NCBI GenBank assembly: GCA_015143295.1
Contig: CM026551.1
Location: 45,434,034 to 45,498,033 of the forward strand
Source: Tetracentron sinense
Lineage: Eukaryota; Streptophyta; Magnoliopsida; Trochodendrales; Trochodendraceae
DNA length: 64,000 nt
Direction of reading: 5' to 3'
This document shows positions 24,073 to 36,825 of this stretch, piece after piece. The notes under the pieces are model-generated. The model saw only the letters and a list, made by a program, of their open reading frames with translations. It made no database searches and was not told the origin of the DNA. Each line of letters starts with the position of its first letter. Position 1 is the stretch's first letter. The translations under genes were made by a program, and so were the position numbers.

Positions 24073-27000
24073 TGTGACGCCCCGTATCCGCGCCTTAGGG
24101 AATCATGTTCCGAGACATGCGCCCAGTCGTCATTACCACACATGCGGAACAATTTACCCACGAAAATACGAGAATTTTTAACTTTTCTTATGAGCTTATA
24201 TAAGAAATAACAACTGGTCATCACAATAACTCATCATAAGCAAATGTGTTATCTCACTTGCTACAGTAGCCTTTACTTTTGGCGCCACTAATGTGCCGGT
24301 ACACTTTCCAAAATCTATCAATCGTAGTTCCTTGCCAATTGGCAACCGCTTTAGAATCTAAGGACATAATATGAGGGGTGAGCTATAGAGCCCAGCAAAA
24401 TTCACAGTCCATTTAGATTATTTTTCACATAGTAACATTCATCTTTAATGATCTAATAGTATAGTTCAATCCTCATATTATAATAATATGCAGAATAATA
24501 AAATCGTAAGTCATGACCCAAGATCACTCAGGGCTATTTCACCCTATTCCGAGGTTCCTGACCTCTAATTTCAAGTTCATCCAATCATCGTCCACGACAC
24601 CAGGTTACCGTTCCAAATAGCCATTCACATTTTATTCTTGAGTTCGCAGACTCGATCGACTGAGCCTTTGCCCAAGTACAACCTTTACCCTGGAGTCTAT
24701 AAACTCAATATTCAATTTAGAGTCCGTAGACTTGTTATCCATTTCAGAATCCGTTATCATCCAAAAATCATGTTACCATGTCGTCCCATACCACCATGAT
24801 AACTATCGAGATCAACCAGACTTACACCCAATGAAATCAAACCTTGAGTCTTTAGATTCCGTATAACCTTTAGTCCTTAGACTCCTTACAATCTTGAGTC
24901 CTTAGACTCAGCACACAATCAACAAATTGTACCATCTCAAGATATACCTAAGTACAGTGATCCTCATTTCTCAACCTTTCTTGGGACATACCTAAGTACA
25001 GCGATCCCCATTCCTCAACCTGTCTTGAGATATACATCTCTCAAAGTCTTATTGAAACATACCGAAGTACAGAGATCTCTACCCCTAAAAGTATTATTGG
25101 AACATACCAATGTAAATAAGTCACCATCCTTTATGGTATAATATCATATTCAATATTTACCAGGGAATACCTGAGTACAAGGTCACTGTCCCCACGGGAC
25201 ATACCTAGATATAGAGATCACCACCCTATTAGGGTATTCATCACCCTCAACCAAGCTCTATTGGGACATACCTAAGTAAAACGATCCCCACTCCTCAACC
25301 TGTCTTGGGACATACCTAAGTACAACGATCCTCATTCCTCAACCTGTCTTGTGACATAATTCTCTCAAAATATTGTTAGAACATACCGAAGTATAGAGGT
25401 TCCCACCTCTCAAAGTATTATTGGAACATACCGAAGTACAGAGGTCCCCACCCCTCAATCCAATATTTATTTATTCAAACTCTATTGGGACATACCTGCC
25501 ACCATAGATTACCATCCCTCAAGGAAAACCTCTATAGGGACATACCTACTGTATAAAGGTCACCATAGACATACCTACTATACAAAGGTCACTAACCCAC
25601 AATGAAAACATACGAATCATTGGGCCTTCACCCATAGGGGTCATCACCCAGAGTCCATTGACTCGATACAACCTTGGGTCCATAGACCCGATGTCTTCCT
25701 AACTCTTTCGACTATCAGTCACAGAGGAACCCCGACTCTTAGCAGACTCATATCTTCAGACCTAGTCAAAGAGGAGCCACAGATAGCTTTAAATCAGGTT
25801 AGGTTTTCTAATCATAAGAAATCTCCAATTATCTCAAGCCTCGCTTCAATAATTGAACCCGTTGGGCCTTGCACCCATGGACCAAATTCGAAGGTATATC
25901 GTCCAAATATGGAACATTACCTGGCCGATGAACCCTTTCATCGCCTCACAAGTGTCTAAATATCATCACAATATATAAGATTGTATGGCTAGGGAACTAA
26001 TTTAGGCCGATGGGTCCGACCATTTACAACATCAAAACAACATAATATCATACAAGATCGTCTCGCTGGGGAACATATTCGGGCCGATGGGTTCGTACAT
26101 CGCCCCAAATAAATTCCAATAATCATCACCTTGTACACACATGCCATTTCAATTCAACAAATCGCGTACCGATCGGTTGTCGAGCCTAAATTCTGAGCTG
26201 TTTAGCCTAAAACGAGGTCTACGCACATCTGCTCATATTTCACGCATCCCCATCTATTCCATACACATAATAGCGGGTCTCCGACCCTTTTTCATTCACA
26301 TCTCATCACAAATTATTCTATGTGAGCCAAAATTTTGAGCTATTCAACCCGAAACCAAGGGTTATGCCCCTCTGCTCAATTTCCACACATCCCCATCCAT
26401 TCCATGCATCACATGTCGGGTCTCCAACTCTTTTTTCATCCACACATCATCACACATACCATTCCATGTACAAAAAACATATTTAATAGAAAAATTAGAA
26501 GAGAAGGAAATGGAATTTACCTCCTACTCTCACAAGAAAGCCCTGGATGGTAAAATAGACGTCGCTAATGCGTCCAGAATGTCGATGAATCTTAAGGTAG
26601 ATCTTCTCTCTCTACCCTCTATCCTCTCTCTAATCTCTCTCCTATATAGGTAAGAGGGTGCCTACATGGCACACGATGTGGCGATGTCATGTGCTAAGCA
26701 CATGACCTAGCGAGGTGGCAGTTTGACTGGTTTTTCACTTTTTTATACATACGGCCTTCGTAACTCCACGAAACGACTTGCGATGGTGACAAAACAACAG
26801 GTGACCGTACAAGGAGCAGTCTGACACCCATTGTACGGATTTCGAGGAAAAATATTAAATTTTGATAGTTAAAGGTAAGTCCGGAAGAAAACTACAAAAC
26901 ACACTAATTTTTTGGTTTTGGACACTAAACACGCTGCGGTTTGAGTTGTTAAACAGCCGAGATGACAGACAGTCGTCTAGACGTCTGACCAACACGCGGT

Positions 27001-27366
27001 GTGTGATTTTTGAAGAATTCTATTTGGAAACTTGGTAAATATTGAGTACCGACTGAATTTTGAAACCTGCAGATTTCCTGGTTTTATTACGTACAAGGCC
27101 CCCGCAAATTACGTATAAGGCCCCCGCAAATCGATGCATAACGAAGCCGTCACGATAGGTAATCGTCCAAGTAGTAGACCGACACATAGTTCGAGAATAC
27201 CAAGTGGGTATCTCTCAGTTTTACCGGTAATTTTATGAGGTTTTACAGATTCCGATTAGAGGATATTGACACACTAATATTTATAAATATTATTCTTAAA
27301 TTAATTATATTCAATTAAAGGTCATCCTGGCCTCAAGATTTTCTTTCAAGAATCTGGGTCATTACA
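24073..27366 (-). repeat. 3' LTR of the gag-only element (3.29 kb)
   Basis: On the minus strand it starts TGTAATGACCC and ends GGCGTCACA. It carries an internal tandem array (24940-25610) with the phrase GGGACATACCTAAGTACA about every 45-60 bp. Confidence 0.85.
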
Positions 27367-27379
27367 ATCTCCCCTCCTT
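27367..27379 (-). other. Polypurine tract of the gag-only element
   Basis: Minus-strand AAGGAGGGGAGAT directly precedes the 3' LTR start, as needed for plus-strand DNA priming. Confidence 0.8.
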
Positions 27380-27699
27380 ACAAAAATTTCGTCCTTGAAA
27401 TTTGATTAATCTATATCTGCAATCGGGGGTATTCATAAATATTTTAACTTTCTCATCTTGTCATCCTTACCGCATGAGTTCATAAACAATAGTAATTATA
27501 ATTGCCATTAGATCACCATTCATATCAAAAAATGCCATATGTCATTCATTTTGTCGGTCAGTACACAAAATAGGCATTCATTTAGTCTTCTTAAACATTC
27601 GTATTAGCGAATTCCCAGCTACATACTATTACCTTAACTCATCATACATACAAAATTAGCCATAAAGAAGGAAAATTAACTAAGTCATTCAATGAGATC

Positions 27700-28601
27700 T
27701 TTTCTTGCTTTTTTTATTCTTCTTTGTTTTTCCCTTCTTTGACGATTTCTATCATTACGGTCTTTTTGTGCAATGGCAAAGGCTTGTCCTTTTTTGCCTT
27801 CGGTTACATGTTGCCTTAATTCTGGGCAGAACTTCTTGATGTGTCCCAGTTTGTCACACTGAAAGCAAGATGCAATTTTACAGTCTATAGTGCAATGATT
27901 TTAACCGCAATGCCCACAACTCCAAGATTTAGTTTCCTATGTAGCATGAACCTCATTAAAATCTTCAATTTTAGCATTATCTTCTGCTTCACTCTCTTCC
28001 CCATAAAATTTTTGCATTTCTTTATGCATATTTTCTATCATCAGTGCCCTATCTAAAACTTCAGAAAATGAAGTAAATCTCTAAGCTGCTAACTTTCCCT
28101 TGATACCAGGCCTCAATCCTTCCTCGAACTTTTCCACCCTCCATTGTTCGTCCTCTACGAACTTAGCAGCAAACCTGAAAAGTTGATTGAATTTCTGCTC
28201 GTACTTGCTAGCGGGCAGGTTCTCTTGGGTCAGCTGTAGAAATTTCATCTCTTTCTTCTTCTTTATAGATGCCAAAATGTATCGCTCGTAGAACAATTCT
28301 GTAAACTTCGTCCAACCCACTGGCTTCCGACTTTCAAGGATTGTTCACTCGACGATAGTCCACCAATGCTCTACTTCTCATTCGAGCTTAAAATGGCGAA
28401 CTGTGGCTTGGCATTCTCCGGGCAAGACATAGCCCAAAATGTTTTCTCCGATCCTTTGATCCAGTTCTCCGCCTTTAATGGATCTGCAATCCCCGTAAAG
28501 GCTGACGATCCAAGCCTTTGAAGCTTTTCTAACCTATTCTCATTCCCGTGTTCCAGGATTGTAACGATAGGGATACGACTACCATTTTGGTTCACATTTT
28601 G
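27700..28601 (-). pseudogene. Chromovirus-type gag remnant with zinc knuckles
   Basis: Minus-strand blocks in order: a segment with LEKLQRLGSSAFTGIADPL (28595-28371); a capsid segment with WTKFTELFYERY and YEQKFNQLFRFA (28320-28081); and two zinc knuckles near 27920-27835, the second an intact CFQCDKLGHIKKFC (CX2CX4HX4C), the first with a stop in it. Stops separate the blocks. The order and wording fit the Tekay/Del gag, the structural and RNA-binding protein of the retroelement particle. No protease follows. Confidence 0.75.
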
Positions 28602-29016
28602 GGCTTGTTGCTATTGAATCAAGTTGGTTGGGGCAAATATAGCCTCAAAAGCTCCAGCCAACGTATTCTCGGGTGCTCGACAAAGTGGCATCGTTCTCCC
28701 TATTATGAAAACAACAACATTTTACTATCTCGCGACAGGGACATAAAAATTCTATTTCATAAAAAGATCATCCAAAATATCTCACCCATCTATCCTACTT
28801 AGTCTAATCATGCTTAATCCCTTTTAGGCATAATAAGTCTACCTCTTAGACTCTCCTGGAGATGATCTATATCTCACGCGTTCACTCCTAACGCATACAC
28901 AAGGTTTTAAATCGTTATTTGATTTGAAACTGACAATGTATGATAGTCCTAATTGTGTCTAATATTCTATTAAATACTATATCAGATTCGATTTGTTATG
29001 ATGATTATTGCTTTTG

Positions 29017-29028
29017 GCTCTGATACCA
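29017..29028 (-). other. Primer-binding site, initiator tRNA-Met
   Basis: Minus-strand TGGTATCAGAGC, the classic complement of the tRNA-iMet 3' end, two bases after the 5' LTR end at 29031. Confidence 0.9.
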
Positions 29029-30231
29029 ACTGTGACGCCCCGTATCTGAGCCTTAGGGAATCATGTTCCGAGATGCGCGCTCGATTGTAATTACCACGCA
29101 TGCGGAAGACTTTACCCACGAAAATATGGGAATTTTCAACTTTTCTTATGAGTTTATATAAGCAATAACAACTGGTCATCACAATAACCCATCATAAGCA
29201 AATGTGTTACCTCACTTGCTACAGTAGCCTTTAATTTTGGCACCACTAATCGGTATACTTTCAAAAATCTATCAAGCGTAACTTCTTGACAATCGGCAAC
29301 CGCTTCAGAATCTGAGGACATAAAATGAGGGGTGAGCTATAGAGCCCAGCAAAATCCACAGTCCATCTAGACTATTTTTCACATAGTAACATCCATCTAT
29401 AATGATATAATAGAACAGTTCAATCCTCATATTATAATAATATGCAAAATAATAATATCTTAAGTCATGACCCGAGGTCACTCAGGGCTATTTCACCTTA
29501 TTCCAAGGTTCCCCACATCTAATTGTCAAGTTCATCCAATCATCATCCACGACATGAGGTTACCGTTCTAAATAACCGCTCACATTCTATTCTTGAGTCC
29601 ACAGACTCGATCGACTGGGCCTTTGCCCAAGTACAACCTTTACCCTGGAGTCCGTAGACTCAATATCCAATTTAGAATCTGTAGACTCGTTATCCAATTT
29701 CAGAATCCGTTATCATCGAAATATCCTGTTACCATGTCGTCTCATACCACCATGATAACTAACGAGATCAATCGGGCTTACACCCAATGAAATCAAACCT
29801 TGAGTCCTTAGACTCCGTACAACCTTTAGTCCTTAGACTCCTTACAATCTTGAGTCCTTAGACTCAATACACAATCAATAAATTGTACCATCTCAGGACA
29901 TACCTAAGTACAGTGATCTCCATTCCTCAACCTGTCTTGGGACATACCTAAGTACAACGATTCTCATTCCTCAACCTATCTTGGGACATACTTCTCTCAA
30001 AGTCTTGTTGGAACATATCGAAGTACAGAGGTCCCCACCCCTGAAATATTGTTGGAACATACCCAAGTAAATAAGTCACCATCCTTTATGGTATAATATC
30101 ATATTCAATCTTTACTAAGGCATGCCTGAGTACGTGGTCACCGCCCCCATGAGACATACCTAGATACAAAGATCACCACTCTATTAGGGTATTCGTCACC
30201 CTCAACCAAGCTCTATGGGAACATACCTAAG

Positions 30232-31614
30232 TGTTAGCCTATAGGTTTTCACCTTAGGTCTCCATATTGATTTTGATGATAACACAATAATAGAATGAGA
30301 TTTTGTTACTAATGTCTCTCTTGAGCTTTTATTGAAAAACAGTCTACTAAGAGCATTAGCAAACCATTTAGTGAAAAAGCATGAAAGAGACTCCATCTAT
30401 AAAGAAGATTCATCACCAAGTCAAGCCAAGTCATTGGATCTTGTTGGATCACATTGAAGATAATCAAAGATCATATCAAAAGCCAAAGTCCAAGTCGGAT
30501 CATCAATAAGATTGAAGATTTGATCATGAAGCTAAAGTCAAATCATCTCAAGAATTGTAGATGAAGACTCTCAAGAAGGTTTTATAGTCTGCAAGAGTAC
30601 TTAGGATTTATGTAAGAAATCCTCAAAGTTTGGTCGGTTGAATTGCTTAATACTTAGATTTACCATAAGTGCCTTAAGACCCAATTGAATATCAATCTAA
30701 GGACCTAAAACATGATAAATATCTTGTTAAAGATAAGGTATAAGACCAAGAAAATCATGTCCATCATATTGGTTAAGCAAAGATGAGTTTTCTGAGAAAA
30801 ATCAGAAGACTCGTCGACGAGTGGGTTTGAGTAACTCATACTCGTTGACGAGTGAAGTAGCAGAAGCTACTGTTCTTTTTTACCATCTGACTCGGTGATG
30901 ACTGAGAAGTGTAGCTGTGCACTCGTCGACGACTGTTACGGGAAACCTCTCTAACGGCTAGTTTTTTAACGATCATATTTTCTCAATGAGCCTTCAACGA
31001 CTATATATTTGCAAAGCTATAAATTGAGATGATTAATGAAGAAAAAAATAACTCTAATAATTCCAATCACTCATTCAATCACTCCAAAGCTTAGAACTCC
31101 AAATCTATTAAGTTTACCCTAGAAATCCCAAAACCAAGTTCTTGAGCTATTCAACTCCTATCTTTGAGGGATTCATAGAAGATCTTAATTGTAATCTATT
31201 AGCTCGTTCTAGGAGCATTTCAAGATTGTAAACACTTATTCCAAGTGTGTTGAAATCAAGACATTCGTGGGAGTCTTATCCATTAAGCCGGGAGCTTTGT
31301 AAGGTATGATCTTTACCCGTAAAGAGATTGTATCGGTTTGATCTTCACCCGAAAGAAGATCATGTGATTAGGTATAAATCATGGTAAATCCTCTAATTGG
31401 TATAGCCTGGGGCGGGGATGTAGGCATGTCAACTTGTGTTTGCATTCTCTCTAACTCTATTATTTATTTATTGTTTTGAATGCTTGTGTAGAATTGAATA
31501 ATTCTTTTCCCTTTTAATTTTTTTAATTGAAATTCGGCTTAAGGGAATAAGTAAGAAATTTTAAATTGCCTTAGACCCTATTCACCCCCTCTAGGGTCCA
31601 ATCCTTGGACAACA
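30232..31614 (+). mobile_element. Ty1/copia solo LTR (SIRE/Maximus-like), 1383 bp
   Basis: It starts TGTTAGCC and ends GGACAACA, with a perfect CTAAG duplication at 30227-30231 and 31615-31619. The end segment TATTCACCCCCTCTAGGGTC resembles SIRE/Maximus LTR ends. A palindrome cluster (30809-30934) lies upstream of TATAAATT at 31018. Confidence 0.85.
30809..30934 (+). promoter_or_regulatory. Phased ACTCGTCGACGAGT palindromes in the Copia LTR
   Basis: Perfect 14-bp palindrome ACTCGTCGACGAGT at 30809-30822, one-base variant at 30840-30853, weak copy near 30890, near-perfect copy at 30921-30934. Intervals are 31, 50 and 31 bp. The TATA box follows at 31018. Confidence 0.75.
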
Positions 31615-33968
31615 CTAAGTATAACGATCCCCACTTCTTAATCTGTTTTGGGACATACTTAAGTACAACGATCTTCATTACTCAACCTATCTTGGGACAG
31701 AATTCCCACAAAGTATTGTTGAAACATACCGAAGTATTGAGGTCCCCACCCCTCAAAGTATTATTGGAATATACCGAAGTATAGAAGTCCTTACCCCTTA
31801 AGCCAACATTCATTTATGCAACCTCTATTGGGACATACCTGCCATCATATATCACCATCCCTCAAGGAAAACCTCTATAGGGACATACCTACTGTATAAA
31901 GGTCACCATCCCCACGGGACATACTTACTATACAAAGGTCACCACCCCGCAAAGAAAACATGTGAATCACTGGGCATTCACCCATAGGGACCATCGCCCA
32001 GAGTCCATTGACTTGATACAACCTTAGGTCCATAGACCTGGTGTCATCCTAACTCTCCCGACTATCAGTCACGAAGGAACCCCGACACTTAGTAGACCCA
32101 CCTCTCCAGACCTAGTCAAAGAGGGACCATGGATAGCGTTTAACTTAGGTTAGGTTTTCTAACCATAAGAAATCTCTAATTATCCCAAGCCTCCTTGGAA
32201 AATTGAACCCGTTGGGCCTCTCACCTGTGGACCAAATCTGAAGTATACCATCTCAATGTGGAACATTACTCGGTCGATAAACCCTTTCATCCCCTTACAA
32301 GTGTCCAAATATCATCACAATAAACAAGATTGTCCCGTTAGGGAACTAATTTAGGCTGATGGGTCCGTCCATCGCCTTACAACATCCAAACAACATCATA
32401 TCTTACAAGATTGTCCTGCTAGGGAACATATCCGGGCTGATGAGTCCGTCCTTCGCCCCTAAAAAATTCCATTAATCATCACATTGTACAAACACGTCAT
32501 TCCAAGTCAACAAATCACGTACCAATCAATCGCCCGATCAGTAGCCGAGTCTAAATTCTGAGCTGTTTAGCCCAAAACCGAGGTCTACGCACCTCTGCTC
32601 AATTTTCACGCATCCTCATCCATTCCGTACACATAATATCGGATCTCCAACCCTTTTTATTCACACATTGTCACAAATTATTCTATGTGAGCCAAACTTT
32701 TGAGCAATTCAACCCGAAACTGATGGCTACGCCCCTCTGTTCAATTTCCACACATCCCCATCTATTCCATGCATCACATGTTCTGTCTCCGACCCTTTTT
32801 TCATCCACACATCATCACATATGCCATTCCATGTACAAAAAACATATTTATTAGAAAAAATAGAAGAGAGAGAAATAGATTTTACCTCCTACATTCACAA
32901 AGAAGCCCCGAATGGTAAAATAGACATCGTCAATGCGTCCAGGACATCAAAGAACCTTAGGGTAGACCTTCTTTCTCTCTACCCCCTCTCTAATCTCTCT
33001 CTACACGTAAATCAAGGCTCCAGGTGGTTAAACGGATGTCGCAACATGTCAGGAACATCAAAAAACCCCAAGGTGGACCTCCTCTTCCTTTCTCTCTCTT
33101 CTTTCTCTCTCTAGAACCATCCGGGCAAAGCTTCCACCCAGGGAGAGAATGAGAGAAATGAGGGGTGATCGCCTCCTTATATAGGTAAGAGGGTGTCTAC
33201 GTGGCACACAATGTGGCAATGCCATGTGCTAAGCACATGACTTAGCGAGGTGGCGGTTTTACCGCTTTGACCGTTTTTCTACTTTTCCATGCATACGGCC
33301 TCCTTAAATCCATGAAACGACCTGCGATTGTGACAAAACGACAAGTGACCCTACATGGGGAAGTCCGACACCCACTGTATGAATTTCGAGGAAAAATATT
33401 GAATTTTGATAGCAAAAATAAGTCCGGAAGAAAACTGCAAAACCTACTAATTTTCTAGTTTAATTTGAACACTAAACAAGCCGTGGTTTCACGGTTTGAG
33501 TTGTTAAACAGCCGAGACGACAGAAAGTCGTCCAGATGGCCAACCGACACGTAGTGTGTGAGTTTCGAAGATTTCTATTGGGAAACTTGGTAAATATTTA
33601 GTATCGACTGAATTTTGAAACCCACGGATTTCCTAGTTTTCTTAGGTATGAGGCCCCCTCAAATTACGTACGCGGCTTCACAAATCGATGCGTGATGAAG
33701 CTGGCATGACAGGTAATCATCTAGATAGTAGACCAACACGTAGTACGAGAATACTGGGTTGGTATCTCTCAGTTTTAACGGTAATTATCAGATACCGAAT
33801 TTGATAACCAGAACCCGCGGTTAAACCCAAACACTTTTCCGAGGTTTTACGGATCTGATTAGAAGACAATGACACCCTAATATTTATAAATATTATTTTT
33901 AATTAATTATACTCAATTAAAGGTCATCCTGGCCTCAGGATTTTCTTCAAAAAATCCGGATCGTTACA

Positions 33969-34965
33969 GGTTTTTTTTAAGTAAGCCGAATTGTTCATGA
34001 CTTATTCGCGAATAATACCTATAAGATTAAAAAAAACTATACCCGTCAGGTAAGTTCTTAAATCGTCCTTATTCTTTTTCACATTCACACATAGTTCATT
34101 TTCTTTTGATTTATTTCCCTCACTCAATTCATAATCTTAAATCTCTATATCATTGGCCACATCGTCACTGAAAGCCGTCTGCCACCAGTTTTGAAATACT
34201 CATCGGCCATTAGTCAATCTTCTCATTTTTTCTAACCCTAACTATTTTACAGTCATCACTTATCACAACGACATCGTAGCAGACAATAATCAAGGATTAA
34301 GTATCCGATTGTACAACCTTTTCAACGCTGGCAACCGTCACATCTCAGTCTCATTTCCAAATGCAAATCTCTTTCTCAATCTATGTCTATATTTTTTTAT
34401 TCATTTTCTATAATATAAAGTTAAAGATTTGAAGTCATTTCTTATAAATTTTATATATGTAAGTTTATATATTTACTTGAATTTTTTAACGAATTATTGA
34501 GTTATTAAGTGTTTGTCCGAATTATACTCAAATTATTTATGTACCTCACTTTTGACATTATGTGGTTTTTTGCTAATTTTTTTATCAAACTGTTGAAGGA
34601 CTAAACTGAATTATACTCAGAATAATTTTTGTATCAAATTTGTAATGCCAAATAGTAACAATGGACCGGCCATTCACATCCCTAGTTTTCATATCATACA
34701 GATATGGTGTCAGTCTTGTAAATATTGAGAACAAATATTTGTTGGAAAATCACTTTGTTTTTTATTATTTAGAAGCCGGGTACCATATTTAGAAGCCGGG
34801 TGCCATATGTTTGCATCGAGTCAGGGACCTCAATAAAATTAATTAATTACTTAAAAAAACGACACCTAACTTTTCAATCCCTATGTCTGAGAAGGTTTGT
34901 GTACATGAATATACATATCATAACGACCTACAGACAAAGACATGAGTAGTACAGGAATTAGCAAA
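33969..34965. repeat. Segmental duplication copy A, right part
   Basis: Continues the match to copy B (for example GGCCACATCGTCACTGAAAG vs GGCCACATCGTCACAGAAAG, and the end GTACATGAATATAC), up to about 37965 in B. It includes a 21-bp direct duplication (about 34767-34810, TTTAGAAGCCGGGT). Confidence 0.7.
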
Positions 34966-35510
34966 ATGGCAACAGATTACCGCTGGCAGATGCCGAGATC
35001 CTATCTCGGAACCACTCTCCGGTTGGCCTTACAAGGCATTTAACTGGGGGGAGTGATAACATACATTGCACATTTCGTTGATTAGCACACGCACACCTCA
35101 AGCTAGCCATGTTTGCTCTTTGACACCTATTAATTGTGATTAAAATTCACTCATAGGGTTAAATAATTTACTCTTAGTTTTTAAAAAAAAAAAAAATTAA
35201 CCTTGGTTAACCACATGAATAAGTGCAATCATAACCAAGGATAATTTTTTTAAAAAAATATTTTTTAAAAACCCACACATTATCCATGTATTAAGGGCTA
35301 GGACCAAACTCGATTTCTTAGGTGCATTTAAAAGTGGGCTGCGGTGTTAGGACTAGGCTCTTAAGCTTTTTTTTCTTTTTTCTTTTTTGTGAAGTTTTTT
35401 TAAATACATACTACTCTCACACATAGACCAAGTCTCAACCTAAGCCACAACGAGACAAACCTCTCTAGGCTCTTAAGCTTGAACCGCCCAGCCAGCATAA
35501 TTTAAGTATT
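34966..35510. other. Spacer between duplication copies
   Basis: It starts with a short fold-back-like segment (34975-35040, ATTACCGCTGGCAGATGCC) related to the 18045 family, then AT-rich non-coding DNA with an A/T run at 35180-35270. Confidence 0.4.
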
Positions 35511-35570
35511 TAGATATATAATATTATTTAATTACCGGTGGCATTTCTCCGATACTAATAACTTACCATG

Positions 35571-35850
35571 CTTTTTTTTTTTTTAGGTGAGTGTTTAGTC
35601 CCACATCGGGTTCCTACCCGAGCATGTTGTCCCATATAAGTTCCTTGGCGCCTCAAACGGTTGGTACCCGTTTTGAGGAGCTCTAGGGTGAAGCTTACAT
35701 GGGCTGCATGTGTGTGGTGTGTGTGTGTGAGTTTGCATGTGGTGTGTGTGTGTGTTTTTTTGCTTGGGTGGTGTGAGTATTCCCTTGTCTTTGCCTTCAG
35801 TCTTTGCCTTGTGGTATGATTGAGTTTTACCAAAAACAAAAATAATAATA
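35571..35850 (+). mobile_element. Retroposon with snRNA-type promoter and long target duplication
   Basis: Flanked by ATAACTTACCATGC on both sides (about 35562-35575 and 35850-35863), a 14-bp duplication typical of LINE-mobilised inserts. Inside: GTCCCACATCG (35598-35608), the plant snRNA upstream sequence element, then TATAAG at 35635 with 26 bp between, then a hairpin CCTCAAACGG/CCCGTTTTGAGG (35651-35680), a TG-rich tract and an A-rich end. This looks like a SINE-like retroposon carrying an snRNA-class RNA polymerase III promoter. No coding frame is meaningful. Confidence 0.55.
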
Positions 35851-36825
35851 ACTTACCATGCTTAAAGATGCTAACAAAATTAGCAGTAGAAGGTACTTGT
35901 TAACATAGATAGATAATTTTTTTTAATAGTCACTTGACCTAACAGCTGGTAATTATTAATTAATATGAATTGTCATAAATATTAATTTACAATTAATAAT
36001 GAATCCGAGGGTGGTAGATGATGATCAATCAATCAGTCTTCTTGAATTTATTAGGTGTTAGTTTATCCAATTAATCTAGCGCTGAGTGAGAAAAAATTTA
36101 TTGATAATAAATTTGAAAAAATTACATCCAGCTTAGATTTGACCCCAGCCCAGCCCGTCTCATGCTAGGGCTTGACTCATCGAGGCCCAACTGAGCTTGG
36201 GCTGGGCTTAAACTCAATAGGTTCTTATACATGCAGGGTCTAGACAACCCTGACCGGCCCATATATAGTTGATAAATTCATGTTTTATATCTAAATTATA
36301 CACGAATAAAATATATAATTTATTGTTTGTATAATTCATTCGTACTATTCAAAGATACAGAAACATTCGTGACTTTTTTAAGGCAAATCGTTCGTGATTT
36401 ATTTGTAAATCATTCGCGACTTATTCACGTCTAATACCTATAAGATTAAAAAAAAATCTAAACCTGTAAGGGCCACATCGTCACAGAAAGTTGCCAGTCA
36501 CCAGTCTTGAAGTACTCATCAGCCAACACTTAATTATCTTCTTTTTTTTTTCTCTCAGTTTCTTCCTAAATCTCTAATCATAACTATTTCACAGTCGTCA
36601 CTTATCACAACGGCACCATAGTTGACAATAATTGAGGATTGGGTCTCCGATTGTACAACTTTTTCAATGCCGGCAACCGTCACATCTCAATCTCATTTCC
36701 ATATGTGACTCTCTTTCTCTCTCTCTCAATCTCCCACTGCACTTTTTTTCCTTCATTTTCTACAATGTAAAGTTAAAGATTTAACGTCATTTCTTAAAAA
36801 ATTTATATATACAAGTTTATACATG

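Larger units (their letters stand above)
24073..33968 (-). mobile_element. Non-autonomous Ty3/gypsy (Tekay/Del-like) element, gag only
   Basis: Two LTRs (24073-27366 and 29031-33968, minus orientation) enclose only 1.66 kb. Target flanks GATTT (24068-24072) and GGTTT (33969-33973) agree at four of five bases, and copy B of the duplication gives the empty site near 36370. The tRNA-iMet primer site, the polypurine tract and a gag pseudogene are present; protease and pol are missing. It would depend on relatives for movement. The LTRs are clearly diverged, suggesting an old insertion. Confidence 0.85.
29031..33968 (-). repeat. 5' LTR of the gag-only element, with a Copia solo LTR inside
   Basis: It is about 3.55 kb after removing the insertion at 30232-31614. 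It shares the tandem GGGACATACC array (29890-31980) with the other LTR. Terminal sequences are TGTAACGATCC (right) and GGCGTCACA (left) on the minus strand. Confidence 0.85.

Noticed and set aside
24940..31980. Regularly spaced GGGACATACC repeats resembling a CRISPR-like array
   Set aside because: Units are diverged tandem repeats inside plant LTRs with no constant-length spacers and no cas genes.
35555..35839. 94-codon minus-strand frame rich in His/Thr
   Set aside because: It comes from the TG-rich tract of the retroposon read in reverse.
35562..35863. Interpreting the snRNA-like retroposon as a true U6 or other snRNA gene
   Set aside because: The sequence after the TATA box does not contain a recognisable U6, U3 or other snRNA body.
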